DNA of 39,492 nucleotides, taken from the IMG/VR virus record IMGVR_UViG_3300010158_000154, positions 1-39,492 of that record; one strand, written 5' to 3'. This document shows positions 8,475 through 16,982 of the stretch, piece after piece (the first letter of the stretch is position 1; each line of letters begins with the position of its first letter). The stretch is from a virus. A program made the position numbers and the translations under genes. Below the pieces are notes generated by a model. It did no database searches. It saw nothing but the letters and a program-made list of their open reading frames with translations, and was not told the origin of the DNA.

Positions 8475-8854
8475 TGGCTTTTACTTCCTATACGGACAAC
8501 GCACTGCTTGGGCACTTGCTTGGTTCGACAACCTATACCAAGCCATCGGCATTGTACGTTGCGCTTTTTGTTGGCGACCCTGCAAGTGGTGGAACTGAAA
8601 TTTCAACTTCCGGTACGGCGTATACTCGTTTATCGGCAGCGTTTACAATTTCTAGCAACGTTGCCACTAACACTTCCACCCTGCAATGGACCGCCGCGAC
8701 AAGTTCGTGGGGTACAATTACTCATATCGCGATCTATGATGCGAGTACCGGTGGAAACCAACTTGTAACTGCCGCTCTAACAACTTCAAAAACCATCAAT
8801 ACAGGCGATGTGCTTCAAGTTTCGGCAAGCCAATTGTCTGTGACCCTAACCTAA
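8474..8854 (+). CDS. Tail structural protein (gp80-like fold suspected), 126 aa
   Basis: The pattern ALYVALFVGDPASGG, then YTRLSAAF, then WGTITHIAIYDA, then SKTINTGDVL matches a widespread family of small beta-rich phage tail proteins. It is coupled to the adaptor by TGATG. Its role is likely as a tail-tip or fibre-base structural component. No enzymatic residues are visible. Confidence 0.7.
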   Translation: MAFTSYTDNALLGHLLGSTTYTKPSALYVALFVGDPASGGTEISTSGTAYTRLSAAFTISSNVATNTSTLQWTAATSSWGTITHIAIYDASTGGNQLVTAALTTSKTINTGDVLQVSASQLSVTLT

Positions 8855-8869
8855 TAAGGAACTTTTAAA

Positions 8870-9280
8870 ATGGCTGTAACTTATGCTACTGTTGTTAAAA
8901 CAAACCGACTCCAGAACGTCATCGACGCTATTGGGTCAAAAACTTATGTTGTTGGATCGGGTACTTCAACCGCAGGGTCACTTGTAATTGGCACAAGTGC
9001 GCTTTCGGGTTCAACTGGTGTTCTCGCAACGATTACGCTTTCGGCAACCCCTGCGACCATCGTGAGCAACACGGTGTTAACACTTTCCGGTGTTCCTTTG
9101 TCAGCTACGGCTTCTGGTACCGGTACAGCGGCTCTTGCCGAAATTCGCAATTTCGCGGGTACAGTAATCGTGTCGGGCTTAACGGTCGGAACTTCTAGTA
9201 GCGATATTACCATCAACTCAACGGCGATCTCTTCCGGTCAGACCGTTCAGATTACGTCAGGCACGATTACACACGGATAA
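8870..9280 (+). CDS. Ser/Thr/Gly-rich structural protein, 136 aa
   Basis: This beta-strand-rich protein, made largely of Thr, Ser, Gly, Ala and Val, lies among tail-fibre genes and has AAGGA 8 nt before its ATG. It is probably a virion surface protein. The composition is like that of tail-fibre shafts, but no family is recognised. Confidence 0.55.
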   Translation: MAVTYATVVKTNRLQNVIDAIGSKTYVVGSGTSTAGSLVIGTSALSGSTGVLATITLSATPATIVSNTVLTLSGVPLSATASGTGTAALAEIRNFAGTVIVSGLTVGTSSSDITINSTAISSGQTVQITSGTITHG

Positions 9281-9284
9281 TATC

Positions 9285-9467
9285 ATGCGCTGCGCTATGA
9301 TCGACCTTAACACTAATATTATTGTTGGAGTCGCTATGGCTGACGCAACGATTGCTATCGCGCCAAACGGTACTTTTTTTGTCAACTTACCTGATGATTC
9401 ACCCGCAGGTATCGGTTGGATTTATAATACTGAAACTCAACAATTTACCGCCCCGGTATATGAGTAA
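9285..9467 (+). CDS. Small tail-associated protein, 60 aa
   Basis: It starts MRCAMIDL and contains GIGWIYNTETQQF, a pattern found in short proteins encoded just before phage fibre genes, including fibre-assembly factors. An internal ATG at 9297 is a possible alternative start. Its stop overlaps the next ATG (TAATG). Confidence 0.6.
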   Translation: MRCAMIDLNTNIIVGVAMADATIAIAPNGTFFVNLPDDSPAGIGWIYNTETQQFTAPVYE

Positions 9468-11551
9468 TGGCGACTAATGTCATCATTTTAAGTGGTGCTG
9501 GGGCTAACTCATGGACTGTTCCATCAGATTGGAACAACTCCAATAATACCATTGAAGCTATTGGCGGCGGCGGCGGTTCTGGTCGTAATTTTCAATATGG
9601 CGGCGGCGGCGGCGGTGCATATACAGTATTAACCAATTTTACTTTAACCCCCGGTGGCGGAGTTTTTTATTTTATCGGGGCTGGCGGACTTGGTGGTACT
9701 ACCGGAACGGCGGGATCGGATACTTGGTTAAATAAAACAACCAATGCCGCACCTACCTTATCCACAGATGGTATTTTAGCAAAAGGCGGTTCATCAACAA
9801 CTACAACTGCTGGTGGACTTGGCGGTTTAGCAGCAAACTGTATTCCGCTTGCTTCCGCATTTAGCGGCGGTGCCGGTGGTATTGGCGGCAATGGATCAGT
9901 TGGGTCTTATCCGGGCGGCGGCGGTGCGGCTGGACCCAGCGGCGCGGGCGCCGCCGGTGGAAATTCATTTACAACTAGTTTAGCTGGTTCTGGCGGTGGT
10001 GGCGGCGGAAATAACGGATCAGCCGGTGGGGCGGGAACCGCGACCGCGGGCGGCGCGGGCGGGGCGGGTGGCGGAGCATCAGGCGGTGCGGGCGGTATTG
10101 GAGCAGTTTCGGGAACTTCTACTGCGGCGGGTTCAGGAAAAGTTGGTACGGGCGGCGGCGGTGGCGGCGGAGCAAAAGACGGAAGCGCGGCGTCTAATGC
10201 TGGTTCGGGCTTGGGCGGCAACGGAAATCTTTGGACTTCTACAACTACTACTTCCACTACTGCTACTATAACCATTGCTACAAGTCTTTTTACCGTTGGA
10301 GCCGGTTTAATTCCCCCTGCGGGATCAAAAGTTGTATTTACAACTACTGGAACGCTTCCAACGAATATTACGTCGGGAGTAACTTATTACGTATTAAATT
10401 CTGTTTCCAATTCTCTTATTTCTAACGTAAATTTTCAAGTTTCTGCCACCGTTAATGGATCGGCCATTACATTAAGCGGTACACAATCGGGAACACATAC
10501 CGCTACTTTTACAGCGGTTGCGGGTCCAGGTGGTGGTTCTGGCGGAACATCGTCTAAAAGTAGTCCTTCTGGCGGTACTTCGCAAACGGGCGCGGCGGGA
10601 TTGTATGGGGCCGGTGGCGGCGCTTCTAACCAAACACCAAATTATGGGTCCGGCGCTCAAGGCGTTATCGTCATTACCTATACCCCTTCGGCGAGTACTA
10701 CGCTTTCATTAGCGGCGACCGAAGCAACCGATACTGCGGCAATCAGTGCGGCAATTACCGCAACAACTTCTCTCGCCGCAACTGAGGCAACCGATACTGC
10801 GGCAATTAACGCGGTTATCACTGCAACAACTTCTCTTGCTGCGACTGAAGCAACAGATGCCGCCGCGATCAGCGCGGGGATTACCGGAACAATTTCTTTT
10901 GCGGTTACCGAAGCAATTGATACGGCGGCAATTGCCGTAAATTCTAAAACCTCGGCTACCTTAAACGCTACCGAACCAACAGATACTAGCGCCGCGACCG
11001 TTGCTGTAATTTCTTCTATAAGTTTAGCCGTTACGGAACCAACTGATACCGCTGCTATCACCGCAGAAATAATCGCAACTACTTCGCTCGCGGCTACAGA
11101 ACCGACTGATACCGCTTCGATGGCGGTGGCGGTAATAATACCTCTTACTCTTGCGGCTACGGAACCAACTGATACTGCGGCTATTACAGCGTCAGAAATA
11201 GATAATTTCGCGCTCGCGGCTACAGAACCACAAGATACCGCTGCATTCAACCGCGTCAATTACATTAATATTTCGGCGGATGTTACTTCGCAATCTTCCG
11301 CAAGCGTTGCCGGAACAGCCATACGCCTTGCGTCTGCCGCCACAAATGTGGTATCTATTTCCTCACTTACAGCCGTTTTCGTTTCAAACGCAAGCGCGTC
11401 TGCTCCACAGTTTTCCTCGGCTACTTGCGTGGCTCGGTTACTGTGGGTACCCCCACAGGGGAACACAGATTCTTGGTCCCCGCAGACCAACGGTACCGAT
11501 AACTGGACTCCGTTGAGTAACGGAACCGATACGTGGCAAAAGGTTGCTTAA
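9467..11551 (+). CDS. Glycine-rich tail fibre with 21-residue repeats, 694 aa
   Basis: This probable receptor-contacting fibre has three regions. Residues about 30-240 are dominated by glycine runs, typical of the glycine-rich fibre domain. Residues about 240-410 are beta-rich. Residues 414-599 are nine tandem repeats, followed by a C-terminal domain that ends with three related Trp-containing motifs (TDSWSPQ, TDNWTP, TDTWQK). Repeats of this kind usually build an elongated stalk. The start overlaps the previous stop by 1 nt. Confidence 0.7.
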   Translation: MATNVIILSGAGANSWTVPSDWNNSNNTIEAIGGGGGSGRNFQYGGGGGGAYTVLTNFTLTPGGGVFYFIGAGGLGGTTGTAGSDTWLNKTTNAAPTLSTDGILAKGGSSTTTTAGGLGGLAANCIPLASAFSGGAGGIGGNGSVGSYPGGGGAAGPSGAGAAGGNSFTTSLAGSGGGGGGNNGSAGGAGTATAGGAGGAGGGASGGAGGIGAVSGTSTAAGSGKVGTGGGGGGGAKDGSAASNAGSGLGGNGNLWTSTTTTSTTATITIATSLFTVGAGLIPPAGSKVVFTTTGTLPTNITSGVTYYVLNSVSNSLISNVNFQVSATVNGSAITLSGTQSGTHTATFTAVAGPGGGSGGTSSKSSPSGGTSQTGAAGLYGAGGGASNQTPNYGSGAQGVIVITYTPSASTTLSLAATEATDTAAISAAITATTSLAATEATDTAAINAVITATTSLAATEATDAAAISAGITGTISFAVTEAIDTAAIAVNSKTSATLNATEPTDTSAATVAVISSISLAVTEPTDTAAITAEIIATTSLAATEPTDTASMAVAVIIPLTLAATEPTDTAAITASEIDNFALAATEPQDTAAFNRVNYINISADVTSQSSASVAGTAIRLASAATNVVSISSLTAVFVSNASASAPQFSSATCVARLLWVPPQGNTDSWSPQTNGTDNWTPLSNGTDTWQKVA
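9758..9766 (+). promoter_or_regulatory. Perfect DnaA-box sequence
   Basis: TTATCCACA inside the fibre gene, one of five perfect copies. Being in a late coding region makes an origin function less likely here. Confidence 0.25.
10706..11263 (+). repeat. Nine tandem 63-bp (21-residue) repeats in the tail fibre
   Basis: Eight complete 63-bp units and one partial unit (from 11210) share the protein pattern S-L-A-A-T-E-(A/P)-T-D-T-A-A-I followed by eight variable residues. The first three units are ATEATD type and the later ones mostly ATEPTD type. DNA identity between units is much lower than protein identity, so the duplications are old and under protein-level selection. Confidence 0.9.
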
Positions 11552-12697
11552 ATGGCGAATAGTTTTACGACCAACCTAAATTTGACAAAGCCCGAAGTCG
11601 GTGCCGATACCGATGCTTGGGGCGGTCATCTTAATACTGACCTTGATACCCTTGACGGCATTTTTGCTGCGGGTGGTACGGCGGTTGCGATTAATCATAC
11701 CGGTAAATCAGCAACCGTTACGGATAGCCTTTTTTACATTAAAGATAACGCCGATACGACTAAAATTGCGCAATTCGACGCTGCGTCGATTACTACCGGT
11801 ACAACTCGCACATATGTTCTGCCGGATGTGTCTGATACGTTAGTTACTCTCGGCGCGACACAGACGCTTACTGCTAAAACCCTTACAAGTCCTGTTGTTG
11901 GCACTGCGTTAATCGCGGGTACGGGTGACGGAACTGCAACGCTTTCTGCGGCGACCATTCGCGGTGCGTCAGGCACCGGTACTAATATCACGGGCACTGC
12001 GCTTGCTATACAAGCCGGAAACGGCACCGGTACGGGCGGATCGGGTCCAATCACGTTTACCACCGCCGTAGCCGGTACAACCGGTACGACCGCGAATACA
12101 CTTGCGGAAGTAATGCGTGTCACACCCGCCGGTAATGTTGGTATCGGCACGACCACACCTGCGGTTAAATTAGCAATCTCTTCGACCGATGCGGTGCTTT
12201 TACCCGTTGGAACAACCGCGCAACGTCCAACGGGCGCGGCGGGGTATCTACGATACAATTCTTCTAGCAGTGCATTTGAAGGCTATAACGGCACAGCTTG
12301 GGGCAGCATTGGTGGTGGTGGCGGTGCAACGGGTAGCGGTTCTGACTCGGTTTTTTATCTTAATTCAAAAACCGTCAATGCTTCTTACACGGTTCCTTCT
12401 GGGCAAAACGCGCATAGCGTGGGTCCAATCACTCTTGGTTCTGGGTTTACGGGAACCGGGTCGATTTCTGGTACAACTATGCAAATTACGTTTGTATCCT
12501 CTGGCGCGCTTTATATTGGTTCAACTATTTCAGGTGCCGGAATTACGCCAGGCACAACGATTATAGGATTTGGTACGGGTTCTGGGGGTAATGGTACTTA
12601 TACTCTTAGCGCGTCATACACAAGCATAGCTTCTGAAACAATCACCGCTTCTGTTACCGTAACAGTTCCAAGCGGTTCTAGGTGGGTGGTCCTCTAA
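11552..12697 (+). CDS. Tail fibre / receptor-binding protein, 381 aa
   Basis: The N-terminus (residues 4-35, with [18 protein letters not shown]) matches the anchoring region of a broad family of podovirus tail fibres. The rest is Gly/Thr/Ser-rich beta structure with a short glycine run near residue 255, like fibre shafts. The ATG follows the previous stop with no gap. The TAA stop overlaps the next ATG. Confidence 0.7.
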   Translation: MANSFTTNLNLTKPEVGADTDAWGGHLNTDLDTLDGIFAAGGTAVAINHTGKSATVTDSLFYIKDNADTTKIAQFDAASITTGTTRTYVLPDVSDTLVTLGATQTLTAKTLTSPVVGTALIAGTGDGTATLSAATIRGASGTGTNITGTALAIQAGNGTGTGGSGPITFTTAVAGTTGTTANTLAEVMRVTPAGNVGIGTTTPAVKLAISSTDAVLLPVGTTAQRPTGAAGYLRYNSSSSAFEGYNGTAWGSIGGGGGATGSGSDSVFYLNSKTVNASYTVPSGQNAHSVGPITLGSGFTGTGSISGTTMQITFVSSGALYIGSTISGAGITPGTTIIGFGTGSGGNGTYTLSASYTSIASETITASVTVTVPSGSRWVVL

Positions 12698-13173
12698 TGG
12701 CGAGCATTATCAACGCATCTACTTCGGCAGGTATTCAATTTTCAGGCGACACGTCTGGAGCCTTGCAATTCCAATCAAACGGCACTGCGACTGTTAATCT
12801 TGATTCAAACGGTAATTTAACTCTGCCGTCTACTGGTGGGATCGGCTACGGAACCGGTTCCGGTGGGACGATTACGCAATCAACGTCTAAAGCTACAGGC
12901 GTAACTCTTAACAAAATTACTGGGCAGATTACCTTAAACAGCGCGGCTTTATCCGCCGCAACGGTTGTATCGTTTGTTTTAACGAACTCTACAATTGCTG
13001 CTACAGACCTTATTGTTGTTAATCACGCCGCGACTGGAACTTTAGGTGGGTACGGGTTCGCAGTAGTTCCCGCTGCCGGTTCCGCTACAATTTATGTTCG
13101 TAACAACACTGCTGGGTCATTATCCGAAGCGATAGTAATTCAGTTTGCTGTCATTAAAACAGTAACAGCATAA
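12697..13173 (+). CDS. Tail fibre tip-like protein, 158 aa
   Basis: The start is set at the ATG overlapping the previous TAA (TAATG); five upstream codons are also open but have no ribosome site. The protein begins [12 protein letters not shown], contains a FSGDTSGAL segment also found at the start of the next gene, and is beta-rich throughout. It is probably a fibre or tip component; the family is not recognised. Confidence 0.6.
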   Translation: MASIINASTSAGIQFSGDTSGALQFQSNGTATVNLDSNGNLTLPSTGGIGYGTGSGGTITQSTSKATGVTLNKITGQITLNSAALSAATVVSFVLTNSTIAATDLIVVNHAATGTLGGYGFAVVPAAGSATIYVRNNTAGSLSEAIVIQFAVIKTVTA

Positions 13174-13184
13174 AGGGTTATTAA

Positions 13185-13820
13185 ATGTCTTCAGTAGTCA
13201 TTAGCGGCGATACCTCCGGTTCAATCACCCTCGCGGCCCCTGCGGTTGCGGGGTCGAATACGGTTACACTTCCCGCGATCACAGATACGTTAGTTGGTCT
13301 TACGGCAACGCAAACGCTTACGAATAAAACAATTCAGGGCGGTGCAATTACATCGGGTACGGCGCAAACTTCTACATCTGGTACATCCATCGACTTTACT
13401 GGTGTTCCGTCTTGGGTAAAACGCATTACGGTAATGTTTAACGGTGTGTCTACTAGTGGAACTTCAAATATACAAATTCAATTAGGTACTGGTGCAACAC
13501 CAACATATACAACTTCCGGTTATGGAAATATCTATAGTATTTTAGGTGCTACAACTACAACAACAACTTCCGCAACTTCTGGGTTTGTTTGTATTGTTCA
13601 ATCTGGTGCTACTGCTGTTTCTTCTGGTCAAGTTATTATTTCAAATATATCAGGAAATACTTGGGCTGAAAGTGGACAAGTTGGAGAAACAAACGGCACA
13701 CGAATTACAAGTAGCGCTGGCGCTATCGCGCTTGGCGCGGCGCTTACTGCTGTTCGTATCACAACAGTTAATGGCACAGATACTTTTGACGCAGGTTCCA
13801 TCAACATTATTTACGAGTGA
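13185..13820 (+). CDS. Tail fibre tip paralog A, 211 aa
   Basis: The N-terminus has GDTSGSITLAAP and a TDTLVGLTATQTLTNKT motif common in fibre heads. The middle (TSIDFTGVPSWVKRI) and the C-terminal TDTFDAGSINI end are shared with the next gene, so the two are tandem paralogs with divergent central sequences. AAGGG stands about 9 nt before the ATG. It is probably a receptor-binding tip. Confidence 0.65.
   Translation: MSSVVISGDTSGSITLAAPAVAGSNTVTLPAITDTLVGLTATQTLTNKTIQGGAITSGTAQTSTSGTSIDFTGVPSWVKRITVMFNGVSTSGTSNIQIQLGTGATPTYTTSGYGNIYSILGATTTTTTSATSGFVCIVQSGATAVSSGQVIISNISGNTWAESGQVGETNGTRITSSAGAIALGAALTAVRITTVNGTDTFDAGSINIIYE
13329..13462 (+). repeat. Direct repeat shared by fibre paralogs A and B (copy 1)
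   Basis: A 134-bp segment aligns without gaps to 13955-14088 in the next gene at roughly 80% identity by eye, covering the conserved FTG(V/I)PSWVKRI region. It marks gene duplication and a possible recombination site for tip exchange. Confidence 0.75.
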
Positions 13821-13828
13821 GATAATCC

Positions 13829-14416
13829 ATGAGCGTAGTAATTGACGGCACTGCCGGAATAACTTTCCCCGCTGGCGGAACTGGCAACCCAGCCGGTGTA
13901 GTAGTCGGTACGACCGATACACAGACCTTGAGTAGTAAAACCTTAACAGGAACTACAATTCAAGGCGGTGCGATTACATTAGGCACTGCACAGGCTTCCA
14001 CATCCGGTACATCCATCGACTTTACTGGTATTCCATCTTGGGTAAAACGTATTTCCATTATGTTTAATGGTGTTTCTACCAGTGGAACGTCTAGCTACCT
14101 TGTGCAGCTTGGCAGTTCATCAGGTGGCGTTGAAAATACGGGCTATATATCTGGGTGCCGTGCGGCTTCATCAACAGTTGGTTTTCTTTTTGTTGATGGT
14201 CCTACGGCGGCAAGTCTTTATTCCGGTATTGCTACTATAGATTTAACCGGAACAAATTTGTGGACTTTTTCTTCTACTGGGGTGTTAGTTGGTAGTGCGT
14301 TGTACGGGAGCGGCGGGTATAAAACTATTTCGTCAACTCTTGATCGCATACGAATTACTACGGCGGCGGGGACTGATACATTCGACGCTGGTTCCATTAA
14401 TATCCAATACGAATAA
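13829..14416 (+). CDS. Tail fibre tip paralog B, 195 aa
   Basis: A paralog of the preceding gene, sharing TSIDFTGIPSWVKRI near residues 62-76 and a TDTFDAGSINIQYE C-terminus, with different loops between. Two adjacent, diverged tip proteins suggest recognition of two receptors or a hetero-oligomeric tip. The gene lies 8 nt after its paralog. Confidence 0.65.
   Translation: MSVVIDGTAGITFPAGGTGNPAGVVVGTTDTQTLSSKTLTGTTIQGGAITLGTAQASTSGTSIDFTGIPSWVKRISIMFNGVSTSGTSSYLVQLGSSSGGVENTGYISGCRAASSTVGFLFVDGPTAASLYSGIATIDLTGTNLWTFSSTGVLVGSALYGSGGYKTISSTLDRIRITTAAGTDTFDAGSINIQYE
13955..14088 (+). repeat. Direct repeat shared by fibre paralogs A and B (copy 2)
   Basis: Second copy of the 134-bp segment described at 13329-13462. 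Confidence 0.75.
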
Positions 14417-14431
14417 ACCGAAAGCCTTTTG

Positions 14432-14881
14432 ATGCAAATCTCTGAAAATGGCGTTGCCTTAGTTAAGCATTTTGAAGGCTTTCAAGCCACCGCCTACCTA
14501 TGCCCGGCAAATGTTCCAACCATAGGTTACGGTCACACGAAGGGTGTCACAAGAGCCGATGTAGGTGTAAAGTTTGTCACCGAAGACACGGCATCGGAAA
14601 TGCTTGCCGATGATCTGGCAGAGTTTTCGCAACAGGTTGAAGCTGCGGTTACAGTTCCTTTAAACCAAGATCAATTTGACGAGCTTTGCTCGTTTACTTA
14701 TAACCTCGGTGCGCAAACGCTTCGGTCTAGTACTCTATTGTCACGATTGAATAGCGGCGCGTATGACGCGGTTCCTGACCAGTTAATGCGTTGGACGCAT
14801 GGGGGCGGTAAGGTTCTTGCGGGCTTAGTGCGTAGGCGTACAGCGGAAGCAAATTTATGGAATAGCGAGGCTTGGGCCTAA
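14432..14881 (+). CDS. Endolysin, GH24 lysozyme, 149 aa
   Basis: It cleaves the glycan strands of peptidoglycan to release progeny. The catalytic triad positions are E15 (HFEGF), C24 (AYLCP) and T30 (VPTIGYGH). The E-9-C-6-T spacing is that of T4-type E11/D20/T26, with Cys in place of Asp as in many phage lysozymes. There is no signal peptide or SAR helix, so it should depend on the holin at 23052. The ATG at 14432 is preferred over a TTG one codon upstream. The stop overlaps the next ATG. A place inside the tail cluster, far from the holin, is unusual. Confidence 0.92.
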   Translation: MQISENGVALVKHFEGFQATAYLCPANVPTIGYGHTKGVTRADVGVKFVTEDTASEMLADDLAEFSQQVEAAVTVPLNQDQFDELCSFTYNLGAQTLRSSTLLSRLNSGAYDAVPDQLMRWTHGGGKVLAGLVRRRTAEANLWNSEAWA

Positions 14882-16395
14882 TGCCATTAGTTCCCGTACA
14901 ATTACCCCCAGGATTAGAGCGGAATAATACCCCATACGATACGCCAAATTCTTGGTGGGATACTAATCTTATACGGTGGCAAAGCGGGTCGTTAATGCCC
15001 GTTAAAGGCAATTTGCGTTTGACATCGGCAACATCGCCGCTTAATTCCGCAGTGCGTAAAATTTACGTTTATCGTGATAACAATAATAGCCGTAGCGTTC
15101 TTATTGGGACAAATTCAAAATTATACGTTGATACTGGTACATATGTTGATATTACGCCTACCAGTTTCGTACCGTTGGATGCTGCTGGCGGTAATGGTGG
15201 GTACGGCACGTTTGAATACGGCAAGTACACCTATGGTAACGCCCGTCCATACCCCGCACCATTGTTTATACCGTTTGAGTTTTGGACTTTTGCAAACTGG
15301 GGTCAAGACGTTATTCTAACGGCTTCGAGTGACGGTCGTTTATTTTATTATACGACTACCACACCAACTACAAAACCTACGGTAATTTCTACTGCGCCGA
15401 CTGATAACCGTTCCGTGCTTGTTACCGAAGAACGTCATGTTATGGCAATCGGGCAAACAGGTGGTGGCGGTTCTTCTCGAAGAGTAGCTTGGTCTTCGCG
15501 TGAAGATTACACCGACTGGAATTATTCTAGCATAACCAACTCTGCCGGGTTCCAAGACCTTCCGACACGTACACCATTGCTTAAAGGTGTAAAAGTTCGC
15601 GAAGGCGTGTTGATCTTTTCGCTAACCGACATTTACCTCGCGCAATATGTCGGACAGCCGTATATTTACGGGTTCCAACGTATTTCCGATACAGAAATGC
15701 TGCATCCAGACGGCATTGCGACATTTAACGGTAAAGCTGTCTGGCTCTCAAATGCGGGTTTTCAAATCTATTCCGGCGGCTTTGTGCAACCGCTCGACTG
15801 CCCAATCCTTAACGATATTTTTGACGAGATGGACCCGTCTTACGGACCATTGCGTATGCACGCGTGTCATAACGGTGTTTTCCCAGAGATTTGGTTTTTT
15901 TACCCAACCGCGGGAAATAAAGAGGCGAACCGTTACGTTATCTGGAATTATCAAGAAAATTGGTGGGCACGCGGGTTTATGACACGCAGCGCGATGTCAC
16001 CCGCCGAAGTGTATAAATACCCTTATGCTGGTGATGGCGATGGCGTAATGTATCAACAAGAAACCGGCTATACCGATGCAGGTACTTCTCGCGTGGGTCA
16101 AGTTTACGCTGAAACCGGCGCATTAGGACTTGGAAACGGCGATCAAACGATTGAAGTTCGACAAGTTTTGCCAGCTACCGGAACCGGCGCAACTTCTTTG
16201 CAATTGAATTTTTATTCTCGTATGACTCCTGAAGGTGCGGAACGCACTTTTGGTCCGTATACTCCAAGAGCAGACGGATATACCGATGTTCGGGTAAGTG
16301 GACGCGAAACTCGTATCCGGTTCACCGCTTCGCAAGACGGGGATTTTGGCATAGGTAAAATGCGGTTTGACACGACAACGGGGAGCGGTCGATGA
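14881..16395 (+). CDS. Tail nozzle/hub-like protein, 504 aa
   Basis: This is a large beta-rich protein beginning MPLVPVQLPPG, with a WWDTNLIRWQSG segment near residues 25-36 and repeated Trp/Tyr-rich blade-like segments (WSSREDYTDW, FNGKAVWLSNAG). The pattern and length resemble the tail-tube or nozzle proteins of podoviruses with a beta-propeller core. It is coupled to the endolysin by TAATG. The assignment is from general resemblance. Confidence 0.65.
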   Translation: MPLVPVQLPPGLERNNTPYDTPNSWWDTNLIRWQSGSLMPVKGNLRLTSATSPLNSAVRKIYVYRDNNNSRSVLIGTNSKLYVDTGTYVDITPTSFVPLDAAGGNGGYGTFEYGKYTYGNARPYPAPLFIPFEFWTFANWGQDVILTASSDGRLFYYTTTTPTTKPTVISTAPTDNRSVLVTEERHVMAIGQTGGGGSSRRVAWSSREDYTDWNYSSITNSAGFQDLPTRTPLLKGVKVREGVLIFSLTDIYLAQYVGQPYIYGFQRISDTEMLHPDGIATFNGKAVWLSNAGFQIYSGGFVQPLDCPILNDIFDEMDPSYGPLRMHACHNGVFPEIWFFYPTAGNKEANRYVIWNYQENWWARGFMTRSAMSPAEVYKYPYAGDGDGVMYQQETGYTDAGTSRVGQVYAETGALGLGNGDQTIEVRQVLPATGTGATSLQLNFYSRMTPEGAERTFGPYTPRADGYTDVRVSGRETRIRFTASQDGDFGIGKMRFDTTTGSGR

Positions 16396-16613
16396 TTATT
16401 CAATTTCCTGTCCCGCCGGGCACAATTGGTCAAGCATTTATTATTCAGATTCTCGACATCATCCGCCGTTCGTTTGTGTCTCTTATTTCCAAAGATGAAG
16501 CTGCTCCAAGGATTCTTTTACAATCTCCGAATGGGACCGTATACGCGATAACGGTATCAGATATTGGGGTAGTTACAACGGCGGTAATTAGTGGTAAAAC
16601 AAGAGACATCTAA
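16392..16613 (+). CDS. Hypothetical protein, 73 aa
   Basis: It is coupled to the previous gene by an ATGA overlap. The protein starts MIIQFPVPPG and has a hydrophobic N-terminal half without a clear membrane helix. Proteins with this start are often found in podovirus tail clusters. Function is unknown. Confidence 0.6.
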   Translation: MIIQFPVPPGTIGQAFIIQILDIIRRSFVSLISKDEAAPRILLQSPNGTVYAITVSDIGVVTTAVISGKTRDI

Positions 16614-16980
16614 CGGTCTGCCACCGGACGAAATCATTCGGCGCATCGAAAAGGCGCTTGCGCATGGGGGTGATACCCATACATGGGATGATGTCCGACA
16701 CGGTTTGATTGAAGGCAAATTTCAAATATTCTGGAATGATTTCGGTGCGTGTATCACCGAAATCGTGGATGCGCCAAAGAAACGATACTTGAATTGTTTT
16801 GTGGTTGCGGGACAGCTTCCAGAAGTCATGGATTTGCAGAAAGATGTTGATACATTTGCGTTGGTGCACGGGTGCAGTTACATAATGACCAGTGCACGGA
16901 TGGGTTGGCAAAAAGTGTTACCAGATTACGGATGGAAGGCTACTAGAATGGTCTTTATCAAAGAAGTTGAAGGGTATTAA
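16591..16980 (+). CDS. Phage GNAT-like protein, 129 aa
   Basis: The fold pattern resembles small phage proteins of the GNAT acetyltransferase superfamily: a strand with WNDFGACITEIV, then NCFVVAGQLPEVMDL, then a helix, then GCSYIMTSARMGWQKVLPDY. A clear acetyl-CoA P-loop (Q/RxxGxG/A) is not visible, so it may be structural or inactive. It starts with GTG (16591), overlaps the previous gene by 23 nt and has a weak ribosome site. Such genes commonly sit among podovirus tail genes. Confidence 0.55.
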   Translation: MVKQETSNGLPPDEIIRRIEKALAHGGDTHTWDDVRHGLIEGKFQIFWNDFGACITEIVDAPKKRYLNCFVVAGQLPEVMDLQKDVDTFALVHGCSYIMTSARMGWQKVLPDYGWKATRMVFIKEVEGY

Positions 16981-16982
16981 TT

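Noticed and set aside
9667-10275. Long - strand Pro-rich open frames across the fibre gene
   Set aside because: They are mirror images of the glycine codons (GGN read as NCC) and have no plausible start or coupling.
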